A DNA stretch of 64,000 nucleotides from Dillenia suffruticosa (GCA_033439265.1 JAVTVX010000034.1:18180501-18244500); one strand, 5' to 3'; shown: positions 23,980-36,469, counted from the stretch's first letter. Numbers and translations are program-made. The notes: generated by a model not told the origin, from the letters alone.

Positions 23980-25700
23980 GTCAACCTAGGATGGTATTGT
24001 AGACGGACTGTAGCTTGACTACATCGAACGTTGTCGTAGCGGTCACATGATTGGGTGGTATTCTAAGAATAAGCAAAAGAGGAATAATGCCTTTGGTGTA
24101 GAGCTACTCAACCAAGAGTCCCTTTATGGGTCCTACATAAGGCTAGAGTTATGTGTAAACGAAGCCCATTTATTGGAAAGTATCCAAATAGAGGAAATAG
24201 CAACCTACTCCTTGATCAATGAAAATTCGCCTCACTATATACTAGCCTTTTTTGGCTGTGATGACCAACAGGTTCTAGCGGTTTGGATAAACCCTAACCA
24301 GATCATCATCATCAAAGCCTGTCATCGGTTTTTTCTTCCTCTGTCATTTCTCTACATGGGCAGTGAGAACCTTTTTAGCGGCAGAAGCCTCAATCCTTTG
24401 GAAGATTGGTGCGACCAACCATTTTGTCTGGCCTTGCTAGGCGTCCATTTGGGTTTTGAGCTAAGAATAGGAGGAGCTTCACTAGAAGAGGTGGATGCTT
24501 AAGAGGGCTATCCACCCTCTATCTGGAGGATTACCCCCTTGGCTTGGTTGCGGGTGGCTCCCAGAGTGGTGGTTTGTTTGGCATGCTCGCTTGTGCTGCC
24601 ACACGTAGACTTCAATGGGGTTATTCTCTTGTTCCCTACTAATAAAACTTTGGAGTCTGCCGTCCCAAACTAAGAGCTCAAGTTCATCCTCTAGCTTCCT
24701 TTATTTGTCTTGTAGGTGGCCATAGTCTTTGTAGAAGTGACAATATCAATTTTTTCCTTCTTGGAATCATCCCTTGAGAGAAGTGGGGGTCATCTAACAT
24801 AAGGTTTGGTCCTAATTTGCATTAGGATCTAATTGAGTGTGTCATTTAGAGGAGCATACTTAGTGATCCTTCAACAAGGACGAAGTCCCAGTTGGCTTCT
24901 CTTGGGTGAAGAATATCAAGGGGAGCTGCTACACTTATTTTTCCCTGCTTTATTATGGCTTTTATCAAACACCTCAGCTTCCTTCGCTATGATGTACTTT
25001 TCTTCTCGAGTATAAAATTCTTGAATGGTGGATTGAGGATTCTTCATTACAGAAGTCTTCATCCTTGAAGGTCATAAACCAGTAATCCATGTTGCTAGCA
25101 TGATGGAGTGGTCTAAATCAGAGACCGTCAACATCTTGTTCTTGGACTTGTTTAGAAAATCTCCTAAGGGCTTGTCGTCATTTTACCATAGAGATAGGAG
25201 GGAGGTAGATTTCCTCTTGGCCCTCCAGTTGATCCTGAAATGAGTTTTGAACTGTTGTTAGAGTTGGAAAAAGTTCCTAATACTGAATAGAGGTAGCAAA
25301 TTAAACCTTGTTAGGGTATTGCCCTTTAAGGTCATGGGGAAATGTTTACTATGGCTATGTCAGTATGTCCTTTGAAATCATAACTATCATAAACTATGTT
25401 GCGTGGTCCCGAGGGTCAGTAGTACCATCATACCTCTCTATGGGAGGAGTACATCTCATGGCATCGGCTCAGTAGAGACCTTGGGATTGAAAGGAGAGAA
25501 GCTGGAGGCACATTGGGTGGTGTATTCTTTACCGACACTAGCGCGTTTCGATTCAGCTGTCACGAGTTCTTCAATCTACTTTTTCAAATCATTCCAATTA
25601 TGTTGGGAGGTTATTAAGCGCTCTAGTTGCCTTCGAGGTTGGAGTCTGTGCAATCATAATTGCTTTGACCCCTAGGGAGAGGATGATCCTTTTCATCGGC
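23980..25700 (-). pseudogene. Ty3/gypsy Tat-type gag and protease remnant
   Basis: On the minus strand, gag is readable near 25430 as YDGTTDPRDHA followed by a TxLKGxxxxW-like region with stops. A degenerate zinc-knuckle stretch reading YCHFYKDYGHLQD lies near 24750-24710. Further left the aspartic protease segment is readable near 24310-24100 (VRRIFIDQG where the active-site Thr is lost, then YLDTFxxMGF and GPIKG). The order gag-protease from right to left fits a minus-strand Tat/Ogre/Retand element; reverse transcriptase is not present to the left. Frameshifts and stops are frequent. The plus-strand 151-codon frame at 24047-24502 is an antisense shadow of this protease. Confidence 0.7.
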
Positions 25701-26039
25701 GAGTACAACTAAGCTCTTCCAGCTACTTTCTCATTCCATGTATCTTTGATTCGACCCTCTTCATCTCTGAGCGATGGACTCTGTCCGAAGAAGCTGGAGC
25801 AGTAGGTGGAATCAACTGGTTCTGAGATTGGGTGGCAAGCGAGTGAGGATTTTCTTGGGAGAGCGTTTCTGTTTGATGCTAGTAGTGGATGGCCAAAGTA
25901 TCCTATTGATTTTTGAAAGGTGCTAGTGGAGAAGTGTTCACATGACTGGACATTTGTCCTCCCACTATAAGTACAACTTTTGAGGTGTTTCTTTTTTTCT
26001 TTTCGATGGCGTGGTGATTGAAATGATAGCAAAATAGGG

Positions 26040-26260
26040 CATAAATATGTTGGCTAAGAATTCAGTTTGTTCCCATAAATTGCACTGATCTGATAGAGGT
26101 GGTTTTTGCTTCACAGATACCTGCTCTGCTAACCTGAGTGTGGAACCGGTATTGAGGAGTCTTCTAGGTTTTCGTAAGTGATGGGACTTGCAAATGCCAC
26201 CAGAGGATGCTCCGGCAGAGCGAGTCTCTAATGCTCAAGTTAAAAAGAGCAGTTATGAAT
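26040..26260 (-). mobile_element. Tat-type 5' LTR end and primer-binding region
   Basis: Read on the minus strand, 26240-26150 matches the conserved U5 of Tat-type LTRs (CTTGAGCATTAGAGACT..., TGCCGGAGCATCCTC, GGTGGCATTTGCAAGTCCC). About 70 bp downstream, TGCAATTTATGGGAAC is a degraded version of the primer-binding region seen in this lineage. It lies in the right place upstream of the gag remnant. The LTR start to the right was not located. Confidence 0.5.
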
Positions 26261-26990
26261 AACTGAATAAGAAACAGACTGAGAAGAGCCGTAAGATAGA
26301 CCTCTGTTGTCTCTGTGTGTAGAGTGTAGAGTGTAGAGTAATCACATATATTTGGCTAGCTGCTTATGCTAAATATGTCACATACCTTAATTTAGTTACA
26401 CGAAATAACTTAGTATTAATAATGAAATAAGGATTTTATCTAAAACATAGGAATTGGATATGAAATCGAATATTTAGAATGTTGAAAATTTAGGTTTGAC
26501 TAGTTCGTTGGAAACTAAGTACCCTAAAAATGAGGTTTATGAAATGTTTAGAAAATAAGAAGGAAAAGTCCTGGTAATTATTCCTTATATATCAAATAAG
26601 CGAAAACCTATTTTTCTAGAATTTTTCCAAATCATTAGCCCTCCAAATAAAAGCCAACAAAGTTAGTCGTTTTGAGTTTTATTCTTGGAAGGGAAAGTTG
26701 ACGTTTTATTCTTAAGGAATTAGGTCCTAAAACTATTTTTATTGAATCCAAATAGGGGTATTTCCTTATTTACGTGTAATTTTTAAGTAAATAAACTAAA
26801 ATAATATAAATACATTTACTTAAATGATATTATACGGAAATAAGTATCTAAAATAATTAACTAGAACTGTTGAGTACTTAAAACACATTGGATTGACATC
26901 CAAGCATGGCCACCGACCACCTTACCATGGATAAGCCACCACTGACCAACCGCCGGCCATGTCACCGTCCATATTAAAAATGTGATGGAT
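26261..26990. other. AT-rich sequence, probably within the Tat LTR
   Basis: No gene. A TAGAGTGTAGAGTG short direct repeat occurs near 26325-26340; the rest is featureless. Confidence 0.4.
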
Positions 26991-26991
26991 A

Positions 26992-27145
26992 TGTGTCACT
27001 TGAAGTAGTCAATTTGCATTTTACCTTCTCCATCCATTTGTCACATGTCACTTTAAGTTTTCAATTTGCATTTTACTTTCTCGATCTACTTGACACATGT
27101 CACTTGAAGTAGTCAATTTGCATTCGATCTCCTCTATCTATAGAC
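26992..27145 (+). repeat. Three-unit tandem repeat, about 53 bp
   Basis: Units share ATGTCACTTGAAGTAGTC followed by AATTTGCATTTTAC and a TTCTCxATCxAxTTG stretch; the third is truncated. Probably internal to an LTR. Confidence 0.8.
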
Positions 27146-28959
27146 GCATATTTGGATACTTGTCAATTGCATATTTTTCTCATGCCACCACATGACACAT
27201 GAAAGGACACGTGACATACATCTAGAACAAAAACTTTGCATGATCAACAAGTGTCTTAACACTTGGTAAAGATCCATTACCCAACAAAGTCTATACACGT
27301 TTGTCCTCCCACTATAGATACAACTTTTGAGGTGTTTTCGTTTTTTCTTTTGTAACAATAAAAGGCTTTTTAGATTCTGGGTTATCAAATTTACACAAAA
27401 AATTATTTTTAGATCCTGCAGGAACAATGACCGAGAAAGATTAATGGACTAACTTTGTGATGATCAATCTCTCTATTATAGAAGTTTTGCTATTTTATCT
27501 TGTATAAAATACTTTTGTAATATACAATGATTAAGATAAATGAAAAATCTATTATTTTAGTATGAATTCCATACCATGCAAAGTGACTGAACCCTGATGA
27601 GAATCAGACAGTCTGTCGCCGATAATACCTTGGTGAGGGTGTGGATTTTGGGCGTGACAAAATATATATAGTTTACCTGTATGGCAAGTTCTATAAACGT
27701 TTAGCGATGTAAGAACTCTAGTTTTCTTATAAAGAGATTGTTAAAAATTTTCTGAAATTGTAGGGACTATAGTTAAAAACTTTTCGGTGGTTTAAATTCC
27801 TGTTGGTTTATGAAAGATTAAATTGTCACAGAAATTTCTTATCTTATTGAAAGTGATTACCGATATTTATTTTCTTATAGATAAAAACTTCCCTAGAGTA
27901 GGAGACATTTATATTCAAGTAAAGAAAATTTAAATTTGTTAGAAATTTACTTTCTCACTGATGATTTCAAATTATACTTATTATGTAATGGAATTAATTT
28001 TGTATTAATGAAACGAATCCACTGAGAAGTGGGATAATTGAGAGGTTTGAGGGTCAAGAGAGCTAAGATGACCGAGAGGTCATAAAGTAACTATCTTCTT
28101 GAGAGAGTAAGACAGAGATGGTCAAAAGATGTAAGTTAAAGCGTTCGACTGAGAGAGTACTCAACCGAGAGACCGAGAATGTGTTAAATTGTTCACAGGA
28201 TTTATGATCTAATGGACTCGGATGACTCCGATCTTGTGGTAATTGAGCGTTGGACTATGTACCATCAATCATTATTATTATTTATATTATCCCTACCATA
28301 GTAATATGTGTCACATACATATCATTCCTTAGGATCTGGTAGAGAAAAATATTAATCTGCTATAATTCAAAAGTTTACGGGTCAAAATTATAAAATATTA
28401 AAATGAAAGAAGTTAAGTTTTGGTGGGAATATTGGCAAAGGGACCAATTTTGCCGAAACTCGAAGTTTAGGGAAGACATTACTATTAATAATGTTAAACA
28501 TTATGGAGCGACTTGATGATGACTGAAAATTTAGATGGCCATTTTATATTTTATCCTTTTTTATCGTAAGTATTTGAGAAAAATGTTGTAAAGAGCAACC
28601 AGATAAAATCAAGGATCATTTTTTGGAAGATCAAGAGTTGCTCGGGCGTAATGCTATATAACAGGGAATCATCATTTCTGTACAATCACGAAAGAGACTA
28701 TATTCGTTAAAACTTGAATATCATTTTAAAATAACGTAACCTAGTGTACATTTGCTTGGTTATGCCTGCCTGTGTGGATAATCGAATCGGCTCTGAAGAG
28801 TCAGATCTCTCTTAACATTTTCTCTTTATAGATGACTCAAGCCGGATTATAGGAATCGTGTATCAAAGAATTTTGTCTTCTTAAAAACAACAATTTAATA
28901 TTATATCCATAAATTTTATTAAATAATTTTTGATGATTTTACATCCACAAGATACATAC
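27146..28959. other. Intergenic, degenerate repeats, no gene
   Basis: The stretch at 27300-27350 duplicates 25960-26010 (CCTCCCACTAT...ACAACTTTTGAGGTG). GGGCGTGACA at about 27648 looks like the 3' end of a Tekay-type LTR, but its body is not recognisable. From 27700 to 28959 nothing supportable is seen. Confidence 0.4.
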
Positions 28960-31929
28960 TGTCATGCCCCAAACCGGGATCATGAACAGCCGTCCGTTGC
29001 CCTTGAATGTCAGCTGTATTTTTACAGAAAATCGGACAAAATCTCTCCATAAATCGAAAGTTTCCCGTGTACAATTAATCCTGTATAATCAAAATCAACC
29101 TGCAATTTAAATAAACGGCCATCCCGACCTTTCCAAAATCAACAAACACCACCGTCAGCATCCAGAACAACGCAAGGATACGAGTTTCTAGCAGTCCTAG
29201 CCACAGACCTCTACTGTCATGCCCAACTAGAGCATGAACAGCCGCCACACCGAGCAGACCTAAATTTTATGTAAGATACAATAATTCTCCCAAGTAACAT
29301 TCAAATACGTACAATCGCCTCAATGCAAAGGAAATATGAGAGTTAAATTATACAGTCATCCCAAAATAAGTATACGGCTAACTACGGACCTCAATGTCAA
29401 GAGCTCGCAGGGTCGAAACTAAATTAAGAGTTCATATTTCTATTTAAAATAAATCTCACCGTCGTGAACACCAAATCCGCTCTAGAGCCTGTAACGTCGC
29501 TCTATCACAATAAACCTGTCTAAGGAAGAAAAAGAGAGGGATGAGTATCATGGGAAAATACTTAGTGAGTGAGGGGGATAATATCAAGCATAAATAGCAT
29601 GGGTGAACAATTGGAGTATCAAATAACATCATTTGAAACAAAAATTTACATTTCGCGACAAAACATGATATGTTTAGCAATTTGAAATCATTTAATCAAT
29701 CACACACGATAACAAGCATATATGCATCCATTTAAAATCAAGTAATATCAGAGTGAGCCAAAAATGGTCCTGTCAAAGGTCAACCGTGACCAAAGACAGG
29801 CGCATCGGGGGTTTTATCATGCATAGACTTTAAAACGCTCTCTACCCCGACATTGGCCATGAGTTCGCTGGGGCTAACTCATCAACGTGTATAGGACCCC
29901 GCCTGGTGCTAGACGGTGGCGTCACACACGTTCTCCCCCTACGTGGGTTCAACCGGCCGCACCTATAGCCTTTAGAATAAATGACGTTTGCGGATACCTC
30001 CTGCAGAAGCGTATTCGGGCAACCCGTGCCTCTACAAACGCCCTTCGTAGCTAGGGAATCATCATAGTATCACAAGGGCACAACATCCCACAAGGAAAAT
30101 CATATCATCTCATAACTAGTGGGCATCCGACCCACATAGTTCATCAAAGCATTTCAAGTCTGCGTGCCAATATGTTTCATCAAATCATTTCAAAACAGCA
30201 TATTAATGCAACGATTGAAAAGGAAATTTATCAATTATCGAGTAATGGCACAAGTTTTGTTTTCATTTCAAACCATGGATGCATAGTCATCGTAAACATA
30301 TTTCAAGACACTCTAATAATCACAAAACGGTTTTGAAATTTAATATCATACGTCAGATCAATATATATCAAAAGCATATTTTATCGAAAATACAGCAGAG
30401 AACACGTTTTACTATTTTATGCAATAGATTAGAGTCTCACTCACAGTTTACGGGAGGGAAGTCACTCCCTACTGACAAGCCAAATCGGATCTGACCGCTC
30501 GAGTCTCCAAAAAATCAACCTAAATCAGATTATCAATATTTAATATCAAATAAAAGCCAAATCAGGGATTTTCAATTTTTCCCTACCAAATTTATACCAC
30601 CTAATTTACAAAACTTCGTTATAGATTCTCGTTTCCTCAATTTCGAATCATCTGAGTCACCAATGGTCAAGTTTCTAATATTTCTCATTTTTTTGTCTAA
30701 TTTTCCTCGGATTTCACACATTTCAATATATTATGTAACTCTTGATCTAAATTCGACCTAATTTCGATAGAATTAATTCAAATATTGAAAAGATTGCATT
30801 TCTCTCACGTAGGGTTTCTCGGATTTCCGAATCTATCTTTCATTCACCCGTCAACCTGGTCTAAAACCTCTAATGTTTACCATTTGAAACACAAGTGAGA
30901 AATTTAAGTCAAATTACCAATAATTTTCGAAACCCTAGTACGTATACGAAATCGAGAATTCATTTACCTATGCAGAGGGTCACGGGTCGTCGTGGGCTCG
31001 CGGGCCATGGACCGGACTGGGCCGCGGGCCGTACTGGGCCTGCGGGCTTGGACTGGCTGTCAGGCCTGGTGGGCTCGTGGGCTTGCTGGGCCTGCGGGCT
31101 GTAGTGCGTGTGCAGGCACTGGCGCGCGTGCGCAGGCGCTGGCGCGCATGCGCAGGCGCCAGCCTGCACACGAGCAGGGGCTAAGGCGCTCTGTGAGCAA
31201 AGGCGTGCTGCAGGGGTGCGCGGCAGGGGCACGAGCAGGGCGTGCGTGAGCAGGGCGCGCGCTTGCAGGGGGCACATTCGTGTGCAGGGCTAGAGCGCTC
31301 GCGCGCTGGGGCTGGAGCGCTAGCGCGCTGGGGCTGGAGCGCTAGCGTGCTGGGGCTAAAGCGCTCGCGCTCGTGCGCTCGGCCGAGCGCTCGGGCTTGC
31401 AATGTAGCGCGCTGGAGCTGGAGGGTGCACTTGGCGGCTCGATCTCGCGAGGAGGCAGCAATCACGCGCTGTGGCGCGATCGGGCTCGCACGGAGGAATC
31501 GCGGCGTGGAGCGCTCAAGCTCGCGCGATGGTGGCAGGAGGGGGTTGCTGTTGGTGGCGGTTGTTCGCGGACGGAAGCGAGATCGCGCGCGGTGGCGGCG
31601 CGCGGCGGAGCTTGCGAAGGAGATGAGATCGCGACTGCAGAAGGGAGAGTGAGCCGCGGGAAGAAGATCATTGCAATGGCGGATGTTCGCGGATGGAAGT
31701 GCGGTGGTGGCGTGATTTCTTTGCAGGCTTTGCTCACGACGGAGATCGCGATGAGAGATCGCGAGGAAATGAGCCACGGGAGAAAGAAGAAGCAGAAGAA
31801 GAAGAAGAAGAAGAAGAAGAAGAAGAAGAAGAAGAAGAAGAAGGAGGAGAAGGAGGAGCCAGGAAGAACCCGCAATGGCGAGGGCACGGGAGGAGAAGCG
31901 CGGCGGTACGGAAGGGAATCGCCGCAGAG

Positions 31930-31963
<34 letters not shown>

Positions 31964-32128
31964 GAGAGAGAGAGGAAGACGAAGGGGCGAATTAGGGCTT
32001 TAGCCCTAATTCAATTTGGGGAGGGCCAAAACGCTGCGTTTTGGCTCTCCCTTTTTTTTTTTCAAAAATAAATAAATAAATAAATAAATAAATATATATA
32101 TATATATATATAAAATTTCGGTGTTACA
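28960..32128 (-). mobile_element. Solo LTR of Tekay-type Ty3/gypsy element (copy L2)
   Basis: In inverted orientation it spans TGTCATGCCCC (left) to GGTGTTACA (right), i.e. TGTAACACC...GGGGCATGACA on the minus strand, with a perfect 5-bp target duplication CATAC at 28955-28959 and 32129-32133. It has the same parts as L1: hairpins at 31989-32012 and 32026-32044, GA and GAA microsatellites (31783-31845, 31929-31976), a GC-rich CpG-dense block (31000-31620), AT-rich middle, GTCAACCGTGACC-type region near 29790, and the conserved end. No coding domain lies inside. Its right edge is only 112 bp from the stop codon of the dioxygenase gene. Confidence 0.9.
31783..31845. repeat. (GAA)n microsatellite in solo LTR L2
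   Basis: About twenty GAA/AAG units; a (GA)n tract follows at 31929-31976 and an (AAAT)n-(TA)n run at 32066-32110. Confidence 0.9.
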
Positions 32129-32897
32129 CATACAAAACTTGTATTTATTTATATCACAAGTTCATCGTCCACCATTTATTTTTATTATTTATTTTTTGTT
32201 GATAACAGGCACCGTCTGCACATATAGAACTCATACAAGTTTATTCTGAAATTCTGAAGTGAGAAACTTGTACGTTTTCCACATCAAGCTTTTTGAAATA
32301 GGTGAATTTTCTGTGGGCGAAGAACTTCCCCCAATTGTATTCCTTGTATTTGGGAGGGTCCTGCTCAGTAGAGAGTTCCTCGATGGGCTTTACCATAACA
32401 CAGTGTCCTGGGTTGAAGAAATAGGGGATGGAAAACCTATCCCTCTCCGAGTTAACAGCGACCCTGTGCTCCACGCTCACATATTTCTCATTGCTCCATA
32501 CCTACAAAAAAGTTTTCATTTTGTTTAGTGAGAATAGTCCAAACAAGCTGAGTCCAGATAAAGGCACGGCAGGGAATAACTAGTTAAAAAAGTACCGTAA
32601 AGGATTTGTTAATACTGAATATATAACAGTAATTATATGACAGCCAAGTATTTGAATAATTGGTCTGGTGGGAAGGATGTTAAGTTTATTAATCAAAATT
32701 TAGATTCGAATCTTGAAATAGGAAGAATTATATATAGAGAAAACTTCCCCAAAAGAGGGTTGGACGGACAGTTTGAACCTTATTATACACCGGTCGGTTC
32801 AACTACCAAAATAAAAATATGACAGTCGAGTTGAGGATGTACCTGAACAATATCCCCGACATTGATAATATAAGCATCAGGAGTGGGCTTAACTCGA

Positions 32898-33219
32898 GAG
32901 CTTTGTTCTGAATTAACCTTAAAAATAAAAAAAAAATTTAAAATAACACCCTTCAAAAAATATTTCTAAAACTAACACACATATGTCGTGACTTGAAGTC
33001 ACAACATTACTGTTCATTGAACAGTGCCATGTCGCGACTTCAAGTCACGACATAGCACTGTTCATCACGGTCTCATGTCGTGACTTGAAGTCACGACATG
33101 GTACTGTACATGTCGTGACTTGAAGTCACGACATGAGTGTGTTAGATTTGGAAATATTTTTTTAAGGGTGTTGTTTTAAAAAGTATTTTTATTTTTAAGG
33201 TTAATTCGGTACAAAGCTC
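32898..33219. mobile_element. Mutator-like MITE (322 bp) in dioxygenase exon 2
   Basis: The terminal inverted repeats begin GAGCTTTGT and continue to about 35 bp (GAATTAACCTTAAAAATAAA shared). The flanking 9-bp direct repeat TTAACTCGA at 32889-32897 and 33220-33228 is the length typical of Mutator-like elements. No coding capacity. Inside are four 23-nt near-perfect palindromes. Confidence 0.9.
32984..33133. repeat. Four palindromic 23-mers inside the MITE
   Basis: Units at 32984-33006, 33030-33052, 33076-33098 and 33111-33133 each read TGTCGTGACTT, one central base, AAGTCACGACA (units 1 and 2 have one change each). The spacers contain ACTGTTCA or its complement. Confidence 0.9.
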
Positions 33220-34112
33220 TTAACTCGAACCCATTCTCCATCAGATTTGCGCTTCACTTCTAGACCCCTGACATCATCCTGTGCAAGAGTGGAGAGTGCG
33301 CCGCCATCCTTGTGGCGGCCAACACCGAGAGCGAGGTCCGGAGAAGGGCAAGGTGGGTAGTGATTCGGTCGGATAAGGCTAGTTTGGTCCTTGAAAAAAT
33401 CATTGAAGCGATCAGCTGGCAACCCTAAGCTCAAAGACACAAGTCCCAACAACTTAAACGCTAGCTTTTCCATCTTCCCCGCATATTCTTGGCATATTTC
33501 TCTGTAAATTAAAGCACAATATCACTAAATCCACTAAATCCCACGATTCTGAAATACCACCAAAAAAAAAAAAAAGTTTACCTTAGGATAGAGGGGTGGT
33601 CAGGCCATTGATTGGTCAAGTGCTTGACCCCATAATCACCGGGCTCATGTGAAGCTGGAATAACTGTTGGTTCCTTTATGGTAAAATCAAAAAACCTCTT
33701 TCCAATCCCTCACATTCTTAGTAAGCTCCGTATCATAGTACCCCAAAGGATTAATCAAGTCTCTTCTTACTTTTAGCTTCTCCTCAAGTGGCTTCGAGAA
33801 AAACTCCCTTTGTGCCTTTTCAATCTTTCTGCGGCTCTCCAAAGGCACCCCATGATTGATGACTTGAAAAATCCCCACTTCTCACATGCATATCCAACTT
33901 GCCTTACTAATCGTTCAATGGCCTTGGGGTTGGACAGGCCTTCGCTTGAATTGATTAAAGGGGAGAGATCGATCAATGGGATGCCATCTCCCTCGACGAA
34001 GTCCAGTTTAGGCCTGTGCTCAATGGATTGGATGAAGGCTGGATCGATATTTCCCATGGTTGAAGGTTTTTCTTCAGCTTTTTTTGGTTATAACGATGAG
34101 ATGTTGAGAGTG

Positions 34113-34119
34113 TTTTATA
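34113..34119 (-). promoter_or_regulatory. TATA box of the dioxygenase gene
   Basis: On the minus strand GATATAAAAC lies about 60 bp upstream of the ATG at 34057, giving a short, plausible 5' leader. Confidence 0.55.
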
Positions 34120-35451
34120 TCATTGGAAGTGCAACGCTTTTGAGTTCATTGAATGTAGACGGTTGAACGTAGACTGTTTTATGTGCTTTTGTGTTTGGTT
34201 AAGCAGCCAAAGAAGCCAAAGAAGGTAAGGCTCCTTAGGACGATAACGTTTGTAGTGACGCTTGCATGATTGGTGTTACAAAGTGATATCTGTCCCTCTC
34301 CTGATGGATCTTTGTTACAGCGAAAGTTTGGCGCTGCATGCATAGGATTTTTTCTCCCCGAACTACTTGATGACAGGTGTTACTGCATTTTTATTGCATA
34401 AAAAAGAATAGAGTTGTTGAAAGGGGTAATTGTTAATTATTGTTTATTTTCATACTCTTTTAGTTAATACATTTAATTACATAAATTTTTGAAATAGTAT
34501 GAAAAGAAATATGACTGTCGGGAACTCGGAAAAGCCCACTCTTGTATTATATATATTTTTTTATGGTTTTCCCGATATATATTTCCCGGCGTTTTAAGAT
34601 ATGTCATTAAAATTTTGTTTCAACTTTATTGCCAAAATGTTTTTATTAGGGATGTTTCTGTCGTAAAACGTCGCCCAAAATTTAAAAACCATAAAAATTG
34701 AGGGATGGCATGGAAAATTTTTTACAATGGCAACTATCCGGGATAACTATGAAAATATCTTGTTTTATCCCGACATTTGATCATAAAACGCCGGTCATTT
34801 GTTTTTCCTTTCCCGACGCTTACGCACAAAACGTTGCACGTTGATTAACATTTTGCCATTTAATTTTTTTAATAGGTTTTTTCCTATGTTTAGTGAAAGA
34901 AACGTCGGACATACTCGAGCCTTTACCGTCGTTTATGTCAATACACATCTTTAATGGAATTATCATTTTTTTTAATTAGGTTTTGCTTGACGTTTGTCGT
35001 TAAAAAAATGTCAGGCATGGTAATTATATTGTCGACATTTTTGCAAAAACATTGGCATTGAATTATACTATTTTTTTAACTAGTTCTTAATTAGTTGATG
35101 CGACATTTCCGCATAATAAATGTCTTTTAATCAGCAATGCATTTATTGCATTTTCTTACTTTTGTTGCTTTTGTACATGAAAGGAGAATGGGAAATGACA
35201 AAATAGGTGATTATTAGGTGTGAAAGTTAAACAAAGTTAAATCAAATAATATTGTATTGAATATTCAGAGTAGTTGTGTTGAAGAAAAAAAGAAAACTTT
35301 TCAAAATGGGTGATTATTAGTCTGAAATAACCAAATGAAAATTAATCGTTCAAAGTAGAACATAGACACCATGAGTTGGTACATCGAAAGTTACCAATAT
35401 TTTCTCAAATAAGATTATATATTTAAAATCAAAATAAAATATTTAAATATT
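34120..35451. other. Intergenic; CACTA-like subterminal words 34510-35120
   Basis: No gene. Between 34510 and 35120 the words AAAACGTCG, AAAACGCCGG, CCCGACG and their complements recur, as in subterminal regions of CACTA or other TIR elements; no termini were found. Confidence 0.35.
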
Positions 35452-35930
35452 CACTACAAAAAAACAAAATATTAACAATGAAAAATTATTCGACGTAAAT
35501 AATGACAGAATTATAATAGATTAACGTTAGATGATGCAAATTAAAAATGGTAAAGATTAACGAGAGATTAGCGATAGACTTAGTGGTAGAATTAACGACA
35601 GCAAAACTTTATCACTAATTTCGACGGTAAAACAGGAACGAACCTGATTATTATTCCGTGTGATATTTTTCCGACAGCTTAATGACGGATTAGCGATGGA
35701 ATTAGAAACCGACTAAACTCCATCACTAATCGATCACAATACACTGCCTATGGTATTATTATTAAACATTTTTGTGACGAATTAACGATATAAATTAGCG
35801 ACTAAAATATTTTCGTTGTTAATTTGTCACAATCGAAAGACGAATATACAATTTCACATGCTTAACGAAGGATTAGGATAGATTTTTTTCGATCGCTAAT
35901 CCGTCAGTATAGTTAGTTTTTTGATTGAAT
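35452..35930. mobile_element. CACTA-like transposon end (truncated)
   Basis: It starts CACTACAAAAAAACAAAA, the usual form of a plant CACTA terminal inverted repeat, followed by repeated AGCGATxGA, TTAACGACxG and complementary words. No matching right terminus precedes 36000, so it is a fragment. Confidence 0.5.
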
Positions 35931-36469
35931 GACTCTCTTACTTTCGCTCACACTTTCATTGTCACTCTCGCTCTCATCATCAATTCAGAGTTCTGATCTA
36001 AGGTAAAGCCACATTCATTAACTCAATTTTCATCTCTTCATCGACTAAGAATGTTCGTTCTTTATCTCTTTTTCTGCAATTCCCACATTTATCTTCAAGT
36101 TCAACCTCTTTGGAGTTGGATTTTGATTTTAGGGTTTTGAAGTCATAATCTCAAATCTCTCCGTCTCTCTCTCTGTCTATTTTCCAATATCTAATTCGTC
36201 TAATTTATTCTAATTTATGCAATTGCAGGCGATTGGCCTTTGTTCTGCAGTCACGATTTGTCTATATCTCTCTCTCTTAAGTTTTGCAGTTTTTGGGTGT
36301 CTGCATCTAGGTTTGGCTCTCTCTTTCTCTCTATCCATCTCTCTCTCTCTCTCCCTACAATGTGCTAATTTTTTATGTTTTGCAATGTGCAATCTGCATT
36401 GTGAGAGTTCATTGTTGTGATGATGAATATTTATGTGCAAATTAAGGTATATCACACATCTTATCCCTA
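35931..36469. other. Intergenic, pyrimidine-rich stretches
   Basis: Short CT-rich runs (35935-35985, 36158-36185, 36300-36355) and a GTTCTGATCTAAGGTAAAG stretch that resembles a 5' leader with a splice donor, but no coding exon could be attached to it. Confidence 0.35.

Larger units (their letters stand above)
32241..34057 (-). pseudogene. 2-oxoglutarate/Fe(II)-dependent dioxygenase, three exons, disrupted by a MITE
   Basis: Exon 1 is 34057-33582, exon 2 33501-32843 and exon 3 32501-32241, with GT-AG introns of 80 and 341 bp. Exon 1 carries the DIOX_N domain (GIPLIDLSPL, WGxFQVINHGVP, TKNVRDWKEVF). Exon 2 has PPCPSPDLALGVGRHKD with the first two iron ligands His-x-Asp. Exon 3 has the third ligand in SVEHRV and the 2-oxoglutarate-binding RxS (RFSIP). 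Three defects: a 1-nt loss in the C run 33873-33876 and a 1-nt gain in the A run 33689-33694 (mutually compensating in frame), and a 322-bp MITE inside exon 2 between the iron ligands. Without MITE and one target copy the exons total 1065 nt in a consistent frame, matching the family's about 355 residues. These enzymes oxidise specialised metabolites or hormones; the substrate is unknown. The homopolymer indels could be sequencing errors; the MITE is not. Confidence 0.88.

Noticed and set aside
24047..24502. 151-codon plus-strand frame
   Set aside because: Antisense to a gypsy Tat protease readable on the minus strand; no domain of its own.
35935..36450. Possible 5' leader and first exon of a host gene
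   Set aside because: CT-rich leader-like sequence and a donor-like AAGGTAAAG exist, but no coding exon or domain follows.
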